Positions 25,954 to 33,550 of a DNA stretch of 64,000 bases are shown in pieces; positions within the stretch are counted from its first letter, which is position 1; every line of letters begins with the position of its first letter. This DNA comes from JAGWAJ01 sp965215155 (GTDB taxonomy: Bacteria > Acidobacteriota > Vicinamibacteria > Vicinamibacterales > UBA8438). Under the pieces are notes generated by a model. The model saw nothing but the letters and a program-made list of their open reading frames with translations, had not been told where the DNA came from and searched no databases. The stretch lies in assembly GCA_965215155.1 (NCBI GenBank), contig CBDCCY010000004.1:2790001-2854000 (forward strand), given 5' to 3'. Both the position numbers and the translations under genes were made by a program.

Positions 25954-28900
25954 CTACCCCAACTGGAAGTGCTCCACGAGCTGCTCCGCAGCTTGCACCG
26001 CGAAGTCGGCGGGGGGACCGACTAGCAGCAACGTCGGTTCTTGGTCCTCCCCCTCTCCTACGAATGCGTGGACGGCATGACGCCGTCCGCCCACGTGCAG
26101 CGAGAGCGAGTCGTGCCAGGTGATATTGTGCAGAGAAGGCCGGTCTTCGAGCTGCGAGATCGTCGCTGTCAGTTGCCGCAGCCGGCTGCCCCACAGCGGT
26201 TCCCCTGCTCGTTCTCCCCGCTCGACCTCGACTTCGGCCGACAGCAAGGCGATGTCGAGGGCCTGCGCAACACGGCGAACCTGCGCCTTGGTGTCGCCCA
26301 GATGGGCGGACGCTACCGCGATCTTGTTCGTCGGCAGAAACTCGCGGATGAGCGGCGATTGCACGTCGTCGACCACGAGCGTCGGACCCATGGGATGCCA
26401 CTCGCGGCGTCCATAGAGCTGCGCCCGCGCACGAGTCTCCTCCCAGGCGCCGATCAGAAGGTCTCCAGCGTCCATGGAGTCCAGGACGTAACGGTAAGCG
26501 GCGGCGAGGTGGCCGCGGAGCACCTCGACACCGGTTGTTGGCGTCCGTTCCCACGTGCTGAGCAGAAAGGCCAACGCTTGCCGTCCGGTCGTGGTGTCAG
26601 GAATCGCCAGCAGTCCGCCGAGTGCCTGCACCGCCGCGGCGAGCACCGGCTCGACGTCCGAGAGCGCGACGACCCAGCCGCCCAGATTGCCGCGCGCGCG
26701 GGCGCCGGCTCCGGTTCGGCGCACAACCCGGCTCGCCAACGGCACTCCATGCACATTCACCACGGCGAGAGCGCGGCGCAGGTCGTCCTTCTTTGCCTCT
26801 CCAGTTCCGACCGCCTCCAGAGCCTCCCGGAGCAACGTGGCGAGATCGCCATCATGCATTTCCGTGGCGCCCCGGCGTTCGAGCCGGCGCAAGGCGGGCG
26901 ACCGCGGAACTGCGCCACCGAAGTCCACCCCTTCCTCCACCAACCGGGAAGCCAGATCCGCCTTGATGTCGGCGACCGGCGCGTCCTCCCGGTCAGGGTC
27001 GGCGGCGAGCAGCACCTCAGCGGGTCTGCGCCGTTCGCCGTCCGTGCAGAGCAGCCACTTGTGGCTCCGCAGGTCGCGGATCCACTGGGCCGGCTCCCGC
27101 CCTGGAGTGTGGCGCTCGTAGTGGAAGAAACTGGTCGCCGAACGACGCCCCTGCCCGCGAAAGGCGCGGTGCTCAAGCGTCAACCACTCCTGCAGCGCCG
27201 CGGGCGGGACGCTGTCGGTCGCGAACGGAAAGTAACGGTCATGGACTTGGTAGCCCGCGTCGTTCGCCTGCTCGACCTCCGCCACATTCACACCGATTCG
27301 CGCCGCCACCCCACCTCTCTCATATCGGTGCATCCGTTCCGTTCGCTCCTCGAGCGCGCCTGCACCCAACACTCCGAGGCGTTCCAGGAACCCGACGACG
27401 GCCTGCCGGTCGTCGATGTCGGCGTAGGCCGCGACGAGAGCAGGTTGGGGAAACAGACGACGTCGGCTTGCGCCACCGAGGGCCAGCGGATCCGCTATGA
27501 GTGCATCCGCGGGCTTGCCGGGCCCGTTTTCCGTGAGGACCAACGGCACCAGATCCTGGCGATAGGGACCTCGGCCGAGTGCCCAAGCCAGGATGTCCAC
27601 CAACGGAAGGTCCGTGCCCTCGTCGGCCGCCTGGCGAATCACATCGGCGAGCTTGACCTCCTTGTGGTGTTCCTTCAGCCATCTGATGCCGATATGGTGC
27701 GGCTGCTTGTTCACACGATTGCGAATGCCGGACTGCAGTTGCCGCCTTCGGTTTGGCAGAAACGTGTCCAGCGCTTCGGCGACAGCGGGCCCGCCCGGCT
27801 CGCGCCTGCTCGGCGGTTCCTCGTTCAACCACCAGGTGTCGTCCGCGGACGCCCAGCCGCCCGCTTTCGTCGGGACGACCGGCACATGGTGCCACGCGTT
27901 CTGGGCAACACCGCGCCAGAGCATAAAGAGGGCATCCGACCGTACGTCTTCCGGGAGTGCGCGCCACCAGTTCGGCAGCGCGTCCCTCCAAGCGACGTCG
28001 TCGGCCTCGACCTCGCTCCCCCACTCCAGCCAGATCGCGAAGTCCGTGGCGCGCTCTCCCAACAGGTGTTCGTCCATGACCGTCGGACCGAAGAGCAGGT
28101 CGGGGCGCCACGAGGAACCGAAGTCGGCGTCAAACGGCTCGGGCAGGACTGCCGCCCGCTCGGGACTACAGAACCGCCTTCGGCCCGGGCCGTGGACCGG
28201 CACGATCGGCTGATCGGCGAGGGTCCGGGCGAGGGCGTCGCGCAGATTCCGGAGTGGGCCGGCGAGCAGGCCACCGTCGTCATCGGGTTCGCACAGCGCA
28301 CGGTAGCCGCGCTCCCGGACCGCATCCGATTCGCGCGACAGCCAGATCAACAACTGGCGGATGATTTCCGGGACCTGCCCCACGATGGCCTCCTGCCAAG
28401 CGTCTCCGGTGACCTCGCGCAGGTTCTGCCGGTCGACGTTGACGAACCAGTCAGCCTGCAGGTGGAATCCGAAGGGAATCCGGACCTGTGTCGGCAGTGT
28501 CGCGTATACGCATCCGTGGTCCGCCGGCTGCGGCAGGCCGTTGTCGTCGAGCGGCAGCAGGCCGACGACCTCCCGTTCTGTCCACCGGCCCCTCTCGTCG
28601 ACCTGAACGAACGTATCCTGCCGGACCTCCAGGAACCTGCGCATGGCGGCGTCGTCCGGGCGGTAGTCGGAGGCGAACGCCTTCCAGCGCCAGCACGCGT
28701 CACTTCCCGCCCGGCGGACGGTAACGATGCTGTCTTCAACCGAGAGACTCCAGACGGTGTCGTCGACGCTGACCTGTGTGAGCCCGCGCCGCGCGAGCAC
28801 CGCGAGCGTGGCCCGGTTCGCGGTCGACGCCACCCGTTCGAGGTCATCCGCCACCGGGCGCTGCGGATCTGCGGGTCGACAGAGGAAGAACGCGGTCGTA

Positions 28901-29388
28901 TAGCCCGCGTCCGGGGCCGGAATTCCGTCGTCCCAGTGTGGACGCAGAGTGTCGAACCACTCCGGCACCTCCGATCCGAGGTCTCCGCGGTGGACATCGA
29001 CGTCGAACCGGAAGCGCCAGTCGAAGCCCGAGACGCTCGCCGTCCGAAAGCGCGCGAAGACGGATTTGAAGCCCACGCCCATGAAGCCGACCGTGGCGAG
29101 CCCCTTGGTGGACGCACCGAGTGACGAAAGGCCCCGGACGTGGGGCTCGTCCAGCGCAGTGCGACCATCGTGCTGGAACATCGCGGTGTCGCGTTCTGAT
29201 CGCCAGCAGACCCGTCTTGCACCAGCGTCGAGAGCATTTTGTGTCAACTCGTAAACGTACATCCACGGATGCGGCAGGCCCGGCTCCAGCAACTTCTGGA
29301 CGGCTACGCGTGCCGTCGGGCCGAAGTCGGCTTCGTTTGTTCGCCGGATCCTATCGACGACGCTGCGGCGGTCTGCATTCGTTGTCAC
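25954..29388 (-). CDS. sacsin/NO VEIN-like GHKL ATPase
   Basis: 1144 residues from a GTG with AGGAG nine bases upstream. The GHKL ATP-binding fold is clear: N-box 'YVYELTQNALDAGARRV' (Glu48, Asn51), 'FQHDGR' (Asp74), and a lid with 'GASTKGLATVGFMGVGFKSV'. This is the sacsin-type variant found at the N-terminus of plant NO VEIN and many bacterial DUF3883 proteins. The remaining ~900 residues are unassigned. It ends at TAG 25954-25956, and DUF3883 continues in the identical frame. It heads the minus-strand operon. I infer a DNA-targeting or stress-defence module; function unproven. Confidence 0.85.
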   Translation of the reverse strand: MTTNADRRSVVDRIRRTNEADFGPTARVAVQKLLEPGLPHPWMYVYELTQNALDAGARRVCWRSERDTAMFQHDGRTALDEPHVRGLSSLGASTKGLATVGFMGVGFKSVFARFRTASVSGFDWRFRFDVDVHRGDLGSEVPEWFDTLRPHWDDGIPAPDAGYTTAFFLCRPADPQRPVADDLERVASTANRATLAVLARRGLTQVSVDDTVWSLSVEDSIVTVRRAGSDACWRWKAFASDYRPDDAAMRRFLEVRQDTFVQVDERGRWTEREVVGLLPLDDNGLPQPADHGCVYATLPTQVRIPFGFHLQADWFVNVDRQNLREVTGDAWQEAIVGQVPEIIRQLLIWLSRESDAVRERGYRALCEPDDDGGLLAGPLRNLRDALARTLADQPIVPVHGPGRRRFCSPERAAVLPEPFDADFGSSWRPDLLFGPTVMDEHLLGERATDFAIWLEWGSEVEADDVAWRDALPNWWRALPEDVRSDALFMLWRGVAQNAWHHVPVVPTKAGGWASADDTWWLNEEPPSRREPGGPAVAEALDTFLPNRRRQLQSGIRNRVNKQPHHIGIRWLKEHHKEVKLADVIRQAADEGTDLPLVDILAWALGRGPYRQDLVPLVLTENGPGKPADALIADPLALGGASRRRLFPQPALVAAYADIDDRQAVVGFLERLGVLGAGALEERTERMHRYERGGVAARIGVNVAEVEQANDAGYQVHDRYFPFATDSVPPAALQEWLTLEHRAFRGQGRRSATSFFHYERHTPGREPAQWIRDLRSHKWLLCTDGERRRPAEVLLAADPDREDAPVADIKADLASRLVEEGVDFGGAVPRSPALRRLERRGATEMHDGDLATLLREALEAVGTGEAKKDDLRRALAVVNVHGVPLASRVVRRTGAGARARGNLGGWVVALSDVEPVLAAAVQALGGLLAIPDTTTGRQALAFLLSTWERTPTTGVEVLRGHLAAAYRYVLDSMDAGDLLIGAWEETRARAQLYGRREWHPMGPTLVVDDVQSPLIREFLPTNKIAVASAHLGDTKAQVRRVAQALDIALLSAEVEVERGERAGEPLWGSRLRQLTATISQLEDRPSLHNITWHDSLSLHVGGRRHAVHAFVGEGEDQEPTLLLVGPPADFAVQAAEQLVEHFQLG

Positions 29389-29487
29389 GCGTGGTTCTCC
29401 TGCGGTTGTTCTGCGCCCCGCCACCCCAGCCTCGGCGGAACGGATCCGTGACGGCGCCGCGCACGCTGAACCGGCACAGGCCCGCCC

Positions 29488-29555
29488 GAGATCGACACGT
29501 GCGTGACGCGCTCGTCGGCCTCGGCTATCGCGTTATCGTCGTCCGCTGCGATAGC
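29488..29555 (+). other. possible remnant of a nuclease/helicase C-terminus
   Basis: On the plus strand 'RDRHVRDALVGLGYRVIVVR' resembles the C-terminal strand of DUF559-like or helicase-linked nuclease domains. There is no start, no upstream domain and no downstream continuation. A weak, fragment-level match only. Confidence 0.25.
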
Positions 29556-29625
29556 TGCGCGCGAGGGTGACCGCGCTGGCAGGTTGCCGGGTGCGGTCAA
29601 GATACGACACGGAGCGCTCCACGGC
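29554..29625 (-). pseudogene. fragment of an AHSA1 gene
   Basis: 72 bp matching 20951-21022 at 68 of 72 positions by eye. On the minus strand it encodes 'VERSVSYLDRTRQPASAVTL', equivalent to residues about 10-30 of the AHSA1 protein at 20411-21052. Both flanks are unrelated, so it is a relic of a second copy. Confidence 0.8.
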
Positions 29626-29702
29626 CATTCGGGCGTGTTCGGCGGCGTGAGCCGGTGCCGTGGGGTCGAACGGCGGCGCGGTCGACCCACCGTGCTACGA
29701 CC

Positions 29703-30118
29703 TCAGGGGATGCCGCCAACCCCTGGAAACCGGGCGAAGTCACCGTCCGTCGTGATTCACTCGCAGCGTGCTCGATCACCATAGCGGCGAGCCACGCGTC
29801 GGGAACCAAGTTGCCCTTCGCACCGACGGCGTCGCACAGACGCCGGAAGATCCGCCAGTGGTCGGGGCCGGGGAGGACCGGCTCGCGGTTGGGGCGTCCG
29901 CAGGTCTTCCGCGAACTGCATCGCGTCCGCCAGGGAGCTCGGCGCGGCGTAGATGCGCGGGTGGGTGACGATCCGCAGGAATCCGCTCACGACCAGGTCG
30001 CTCAGCCCGAGGCAGCGTCGGTATTGGCGGTCCATTCCAGCCAGTCCCGGTAGGCTCGATGGTCGCGCGCGTCTTCGCGGTGTGCGTAGATGCGTACCAT
30101 GACGTCGGGGAGGATCAC
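29703..30118 (-). pseudogene. decayed VapC PIN-domain toxin
   Basis: The GTG start overlaps the vapB stop (GTGA). The frame reads 'VILPDVMVRIYAHREDARDH' then stops after 'NTDAASG'. A second frame continues 'LGLSDLVVSGFLRIVTHPRI' and 'AMQFAEDLR'. A third gives 'LVPDAWLAAMVIEHA', and a last piece 'ITTDGDFARFPG' follows a TGA where the family has Trp. At least two frameshifts and a nonsense codon, plus a changed residue after the first catalytic Asp, mark it as dead. Order and parts are those of a vapC. Confidence 0.8.
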
Positions 30119-30384
30119 TCCACGCCGTCCATCACGTCGAGCAGGGATGCCGAATCATCCAGGTCGATTCCCGGCCGGAGCCCGCCGCGTCCGGCGGTGG
30201 TGAGCCGGACGGGTGTGCGCGGCGCGGCCGTCGTGCGGGCCAGCCGGGCGCGCAGCGACTCCTCGATGATCGCGGTCAGCGTCATACCGCACCGAGCTGC
30301 CTCACGTTTCGCTTGGAGCAGGAGGGAGTCCGGCAAGCGGAGTGTGGTTCGCACGATGCCTGAACGTATGGCACGCGCATCCAA
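30115..30384 (-). CDS. VapB-like antitoxin, partner of a dead toxin
   Basis: 89 residues; 'GIVRTTLRLPDSLLLQAKRE' and 'GMTLTAIIEESLRARL' form a ribbon-helix-helix DNA-binding domain, and the acidic tail 'IDLDDSASLLDVMDG' is the toxin-binding end. It is intact, 3 bp after the nucleotidyltransferase gene, and overlaps the degraded vapC. Keeping an intact antitoxin after toxin loss is common. Confidence 0.82.
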   Translation of the reverse strand: MDARAIRSGIVRTTLRLPDSLLLQAKREAARCGMTLTAIIEESLRARLARTTAAPRTPVRLTTAGRGGLRPGIDLDDSASLLDVMDGVE

Positions 30385-30387
30385 GTG

Positions 30388-30888
30388 TCAACGACCGGCG
30401 GGTCGGTTCCGAAGGCGCTGCAGCTCGGCGATGTCCAGCATGTCCTGGGGTCTCCCCGCTCGCCGCTTCATGGCGATCAGGTCGTCGAGGGAGGCGACGA
30501 GGAAGGTGCGTGGCTCGACCGTCACCTCGACCGCCCGCCGCCGGAGCTCCTCGAATGCCTCGCTCTCGCCGACCAGCAGGTCGACTTCGGTCGCGCCGTC
30601 CTCGCTGCGGAAGTTGAGGGCGAGCATGCCCTTCTCACGCCGCCACCGGCGGACTTGATCCACGTCGCGAATCCGTTCCAGCGGCTCGGGAATGCGCGGC
30701 CGCGCCCCGCGTGACCAGAGCAGGTCGACTGCGGCTCGCCAGGAGGCCGGCGCCAGGCTGGGCACGACGTCGAGGTCGAACGTCGCCCGTGAGCCCCCGT
30801 GGAGGGCGGCGGCCACTCCGCCGACGATCACGAACTCAACGCGACGGTCGTGAAGCTCGTTCAGGAGCTCGAGGAAGCCGCTCGTCAT
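30388..30888 (-). CDS. nucleotidyltransferase-like protein
   Basis: 166 residues: 'FVIVGGVAAALHGGSRATFD' followed by 'LDVVPS' gives the GG...DxD pattern of minimal nucleotidyltransferases, and 'FLVASLDDLIAMKRRAGRPQ' with 'DMLDIAELQRLR' is the usual C-terminal helix pair. Such proteins occur in AbiEii/MNT-type toxin-antitoxin systems and as lone genes. It precedes vapB by 3 bp, and a small ORF overlaps its start. Confidence 0.82.
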   Translation of the reverse strand: MTSGFLELLNELHDRRVEFVIVGGVAAALHGGSRATFDLDVVPSLAPASWRAAVDLLWSRGARPRIPEPLERIRDVDQVRRWRREKGMLALNFRSEDGATEVDLLVGESEAFEELRRRAVEVTVEPRTFLVASLDDLIAMKRRAGRPQDMLDIAELQRLRNRPAGR

Positions 30889-31057
30889 GCGACTGCTGGT
30901 CTCTCAGGGCCGTCCGAAGAATGGCCAGGTCGCGAGCGTGGGCTTCGAGCCTGCGCAGGCGTGCCACGAACGTGCGGGCGTCGAGCCGCTCGACTGGCTG
31001 ATCGTCGGGCTGAACACCCGTCCAGTCGACGCCGCGATCCGTGGGCGGCCTCTCCAT
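30836..31057 (-). CDS. small ORF overlapping the nucleotidyltransferase start
   Basis: 73 residues: 'RGVDWTGVQPDDQPVERLDA', then Arg/Leu-rich helix 'FVARLRRLEAHARDLAILRT'. It overlaps the nucleotidyltransferase by 53 bp. The helix-rich, charged composition would suit a partner of the nucleotidyltransferase, but no family is recognised and the RBS is weak. Could be spurious in this GC range. Confidence 0.35.
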   Translation of the reverse strand: MERPPTDRGVDWTGVQPDDQPVERLDARTFVARLRRLEAHARDLAILRTALRDQQSHDERLPRAPERASRPSR

Positions 31058-31090
31058 CCGCGAGCATTGTCCCAGCAATCGGCCTTCGGC

Positions 31091-31894
31091 TCAACGGGAG
31101 CGCGGGCGCGCCTCCGGTAGCGCAGTGCCCCTCTGCGTGCCGGCCGTCCTCGCCACACCGGCCGGGCCGCCGCCCGGCGGCGTCGGACCGCCAGCTGCCT
31201 GAAACGCCACGCCGCAGAGCTGCGCCGATTCCGCCAGGGAGCCGAGGGCCAGGCGGGCGGCGCCGCGGTAGTAGTCGGTCTCGGCGTGCTCCACGACGAG
31301 GCCGAGACAGCGGGGCGCCCACGCCAGGAGGTGATCCTGCAGGAGCGTCTGCTGGGTCTCGAAGCACGTGGACAGGCGTTTCCCGTCGCCGCCGCGGGCC
31401 GCTTGGGTGGCCAGGACCGACATTGCGGCCAGGAAGTCGAGCTCAAGGGCCAGGTGATCGTCCGGCTCGCGGTGGATGGTGGGGGACTCGAAGCCGAAGC
31501 GCTCGTACAGGGCGCGCACCTGGAGCGTCGGCTCCTGGAACGTGAGCTTCGTCTTGCTGCGGTAGACCGATTCCCAGGGTGCGGCGCGCATCTCGCCGGG
31601 TCCGACGAACAGGCGGTTGAAGTCCCAGGTGAGCGCGCGGAGCGTTGCCGGATCCCAGCTCTCGCAGAACGCCGCCAGCAGGTCGAGCCCCGCGGCGGTT
31701 TCCGCCTCCGGCGACGGGAAGGGCCAGCTCCGGAACAGGCGGTCCCGGGCCAGGGCGGCCATCCAGTCGGCGCTCGGCGGTTCGTGGAAGCACCGGCCCA
31801 GGAAGCGGTAGGCGAGGGCCTGCCCTTCCTGACGCTGCTCCCATTCCGCGCGGTGGCCCGGGTCGCGTTCCCCGCCCGGCGGGCGAGCGGTCAA
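31091..31894 (-). CDS. TorD/DmsD-family molybdoenzyme chaperone
   Basis: 267 residues from a TTG overlapping the dmsC stop (TTGA). The helical TorD-type body has 'AYRFLGRCFHEPPSADWMAA', 'LTWDFNRLFVGPGEMRAAPW', and 'PDDHLALELDFLAAMS', the last matching the conserved E/D-D-H segment of the family. These chaperones bind the Tat leader of the catalytic subunit and hold it until the cofactor is loaded. It is the last gene of the dmsABC operon. The C-terminal ~40 residues are Gly/Pro-rich and atypical. Confidence 0.85.
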   Translation of the reverse strand: MTARPPGGERDPGHRAEWEQRQEGQALAYRFLGRCFHEPPSADWMAALARDRLFRSWPFPSPEAETAAGLDLLAAFCESWDPATLRALTWDFNRLFVGPGEMRAAPWESVYRSKTKLTFQEPTLQVRALYERFGFESPTIHREPDDHLALELDFLAAMSVLATQAARGGDGKRLSTCFETQQTLLQDHLLAWAPRCLGLVVEHAETDYYRGAARLALGSLAESAQLCGVAFQAAGGPTPPGGGPAGVARTAGTQRGTALPEARPRSR

Positions 31895-32982
31895 ATGCCG
31901 ACCCGCACCTGCATGGCGTAGAACAGGAACCGGCCGCAAAGCTCCGATACGAGGACGAGGCAGAACGCCGCTCCGGTGAGCGGCCGCGCCAGGCGCGCGC
32001 TGGCGAGGAGGCGGTCGCCGGCGAGGACTCCCACGAGAGCGGCGGCCGCGACGCACAGCAATACGACCCGCAGGAGGAGGATGCCGCCGTAGTCTCCGGT
32101 CAGGCGCGCGGCGCTCGCCGCGGCTGCCGGCGAACCGTCGGCCGCGAGCGAGAGCAGGTGGAACGGGAGCACGATGAGCTCCGCCCCGAGCACTACGACG
32201 GCGGCCAGCGCGAGGCCACGCACGGCCTGCCACGAAATCGGACCCCACGACGATGGACCGGACGAGGCCGACGAATCTGCCTCCGACCGGTCCGCCTCCG
32301 CCGGCAGGCCCTGCAGGACGAGACCGGCGGCCACGCCGAGAATGCCCAGCCGCAGCGCCGACCCCCCGAACGCGGCCGGCGTCGCGAAGCTGTTCCAGGC
32401 CGGCTGCGCCGGGAGCAGGTAGATTGCGGTCTGGCAGTAGAGGAACGCCACGCCCGCCACCGCCGTCAGCCAGGACAGCCAACGGTTCGGCCCCGTCGCC
32501 CCGCCGGCTCTGCCGGCGCCGGCCGCCCGCCATTCCGTCGCCGCCAGAACGGCCAGCAGGATGGCGAACAAGCTGCCGAAGACGATCTCCCGGCTCAGCC
32601 AGGACGACGAGAAGTTGACGACCGCGCTCGCCGCCTGGAGCGGCGTCGAGAGATGGAATAGCGCCGTGAACAGACCTACCGACAGAACCGCGAGGACGCT
32701 GACGTGGGCCGCGAGCATCCCGCGTCCCTTCCCGCCGAGCAGCGCTCCGCCCGCTCCGCCGCCCGCCTTAGCCCCGTCGCTTCCGGAACTGGCGCCCGGC
32801 GTCCCGTCGGCCCCGGAGCCGGGGCCCCGCGTTCCCTTCGCTGGCGTTCCGGCCGCCGTGCTGCCGCCGTGAGCGTGGCGCCGTCCGGCCAGGAGCTCCA
32901 GCACCTGCAGCGTGAGGAACGCCCCCACCGCGGCCTGCGTCAGGAGGGTGAAGGCTACGAGCGCCCAGTCGCGCGTCGCCAT
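31891..32982 (-). CDS. dmsC: DmsC-like membrane anchor subunit
   Basis: 363 residues with about eight hydrophobic segments; 'ALVAFTLLTQAAVGAFLTLQ' at the start and 'STPLQAASAVVNFSSSWLSR' with 'EIVFGSLFAILLAVLAATEW' are DmsC hallmarks. The subunit anchors DmsAB in the membrane and oxidises quinol. A Gly/Ala/Ser-rich insertion (~residues 36-85) sits between the first two helices, longer than usual. The start is 13 bp downstream of dmsB's stop on this strand. Confidence 0.85.
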   Translation of the reverse strand: MATRDWALVAFTLLTQAAVGAFLTLQVLELLAGRRHAHGGSTAAGTPAKGTRGPGSGADGTPGASSGSDGAKAGGGAGGALLGGKGRGMLAAHVSVLAVLSVGLFTALFHLSTPLQAASAVVNFSSSWLSREIVFGSLFAILLAVLAATEWRAAGAGRAGGATGPNRWLSWLTAVAGVAFLYCQTAIYLLPAQPAWNSFATPAAFGGSALRLGILGVAAGLVLQGLPAEADRSEADSSASSGPSSWGPISWQAVRGLALAAVVVLGAELIVLPFHLLSLAADGSPAAAASAARLTGDYGGILLLRVVLLCVAAAALVGVLAGDRLLASARLARPLTGAAFCLVLVSELCGRFLFYAMQVRVGI

Positions 32983-32995
32983 GCCGGGGGCTAGA

Positions 32996-33550
32996 CTAGG
33001 CGCGGACGAGCTTGAGGGGGATGAAGCGCACCGCCGGCTTAGTGATCTCCGCGTCCGGCAGCGGCCCGAACTGGTCGGTGGCGCCCGCCTTCGCCGACAC
33101 CTCGTCGAGCGTCCCCCACTGGAGCGCCTTCGTCGGGCACGCCTCGGCGCAGGCCGGCCCGCCCGTCCCCGCGTCGATGCGGTGCGAGCAGAAGTTGCAC
33201 TTCTCCATCTTGCCCGTCTCTTCGCTGAACTGGGGCGCGTCGTAGGGACACGCCCACGCGCAGAGACGGGCGCCGATGCACTTGCTCTGGTCGACGATGA
33301 CGATGCCGTCCGGCCGCTTGGTGATCGCCCCGGACGGGCACGCCTCGGCGCAGACCGGCACCTCGCAGTGGTTGCACGACATCGAGACGTGGTACATGTA
33401 CGGGCCACCGCTGTCGTCGCCCTCGACGGTGCGGACCTTCCGCCAGCGCGGGCCCATCTCGACCCCGTTCTCGACCTTGCAGGCGATCTCGCAGGTGCGG
33501 CAGCCCGTGCAGCGGTTGGCGTCGAAGAAGAACGCGACCTGCTGGCTCAT
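32996..33550 (-). CDS. dmsB: DmsB-like four-cluster ferredoxin subunit
   Basis: 184 residues with four Cys groups: 'CTGCRTCEIAC', 'CNHCEVPVCAEAC', 'CIGARLCAWAC', and 'CNFCSHRI' with 'CAEACP'. In the third group the second Cys position is Ala ('CIGARLC'), so one cluster may be altered. Electrons pass from DmsC to DmsA through these clusters. The start overlaps the dmsA stop by 4 bp. Confidence 0.9.
   Translation of the reverse strand: MSQQVAFFFDANRCTGCRTCEIACKVENGVEMGPRWRKVRTVEGDDSGGPYMYHVSMSCNHCEVPVCAEACPSGAITKRPDGIVIVDQSKCIGARLCAWACPYDAPQFSEETGKMEKCNFCSHRIDAGTGGPACAEACPTKALQWGTLDEVSAKAGATDQFGPLPDAEITKPAVRFIPLKLVRA

Noticed and set aside
25954..25956. TAG as a pyrrolysine codon
   Set aside because: No pyl genes in the window, and other genes here also end in TAG (for example MOSC and CMD), so TAG is an ordinary stop.
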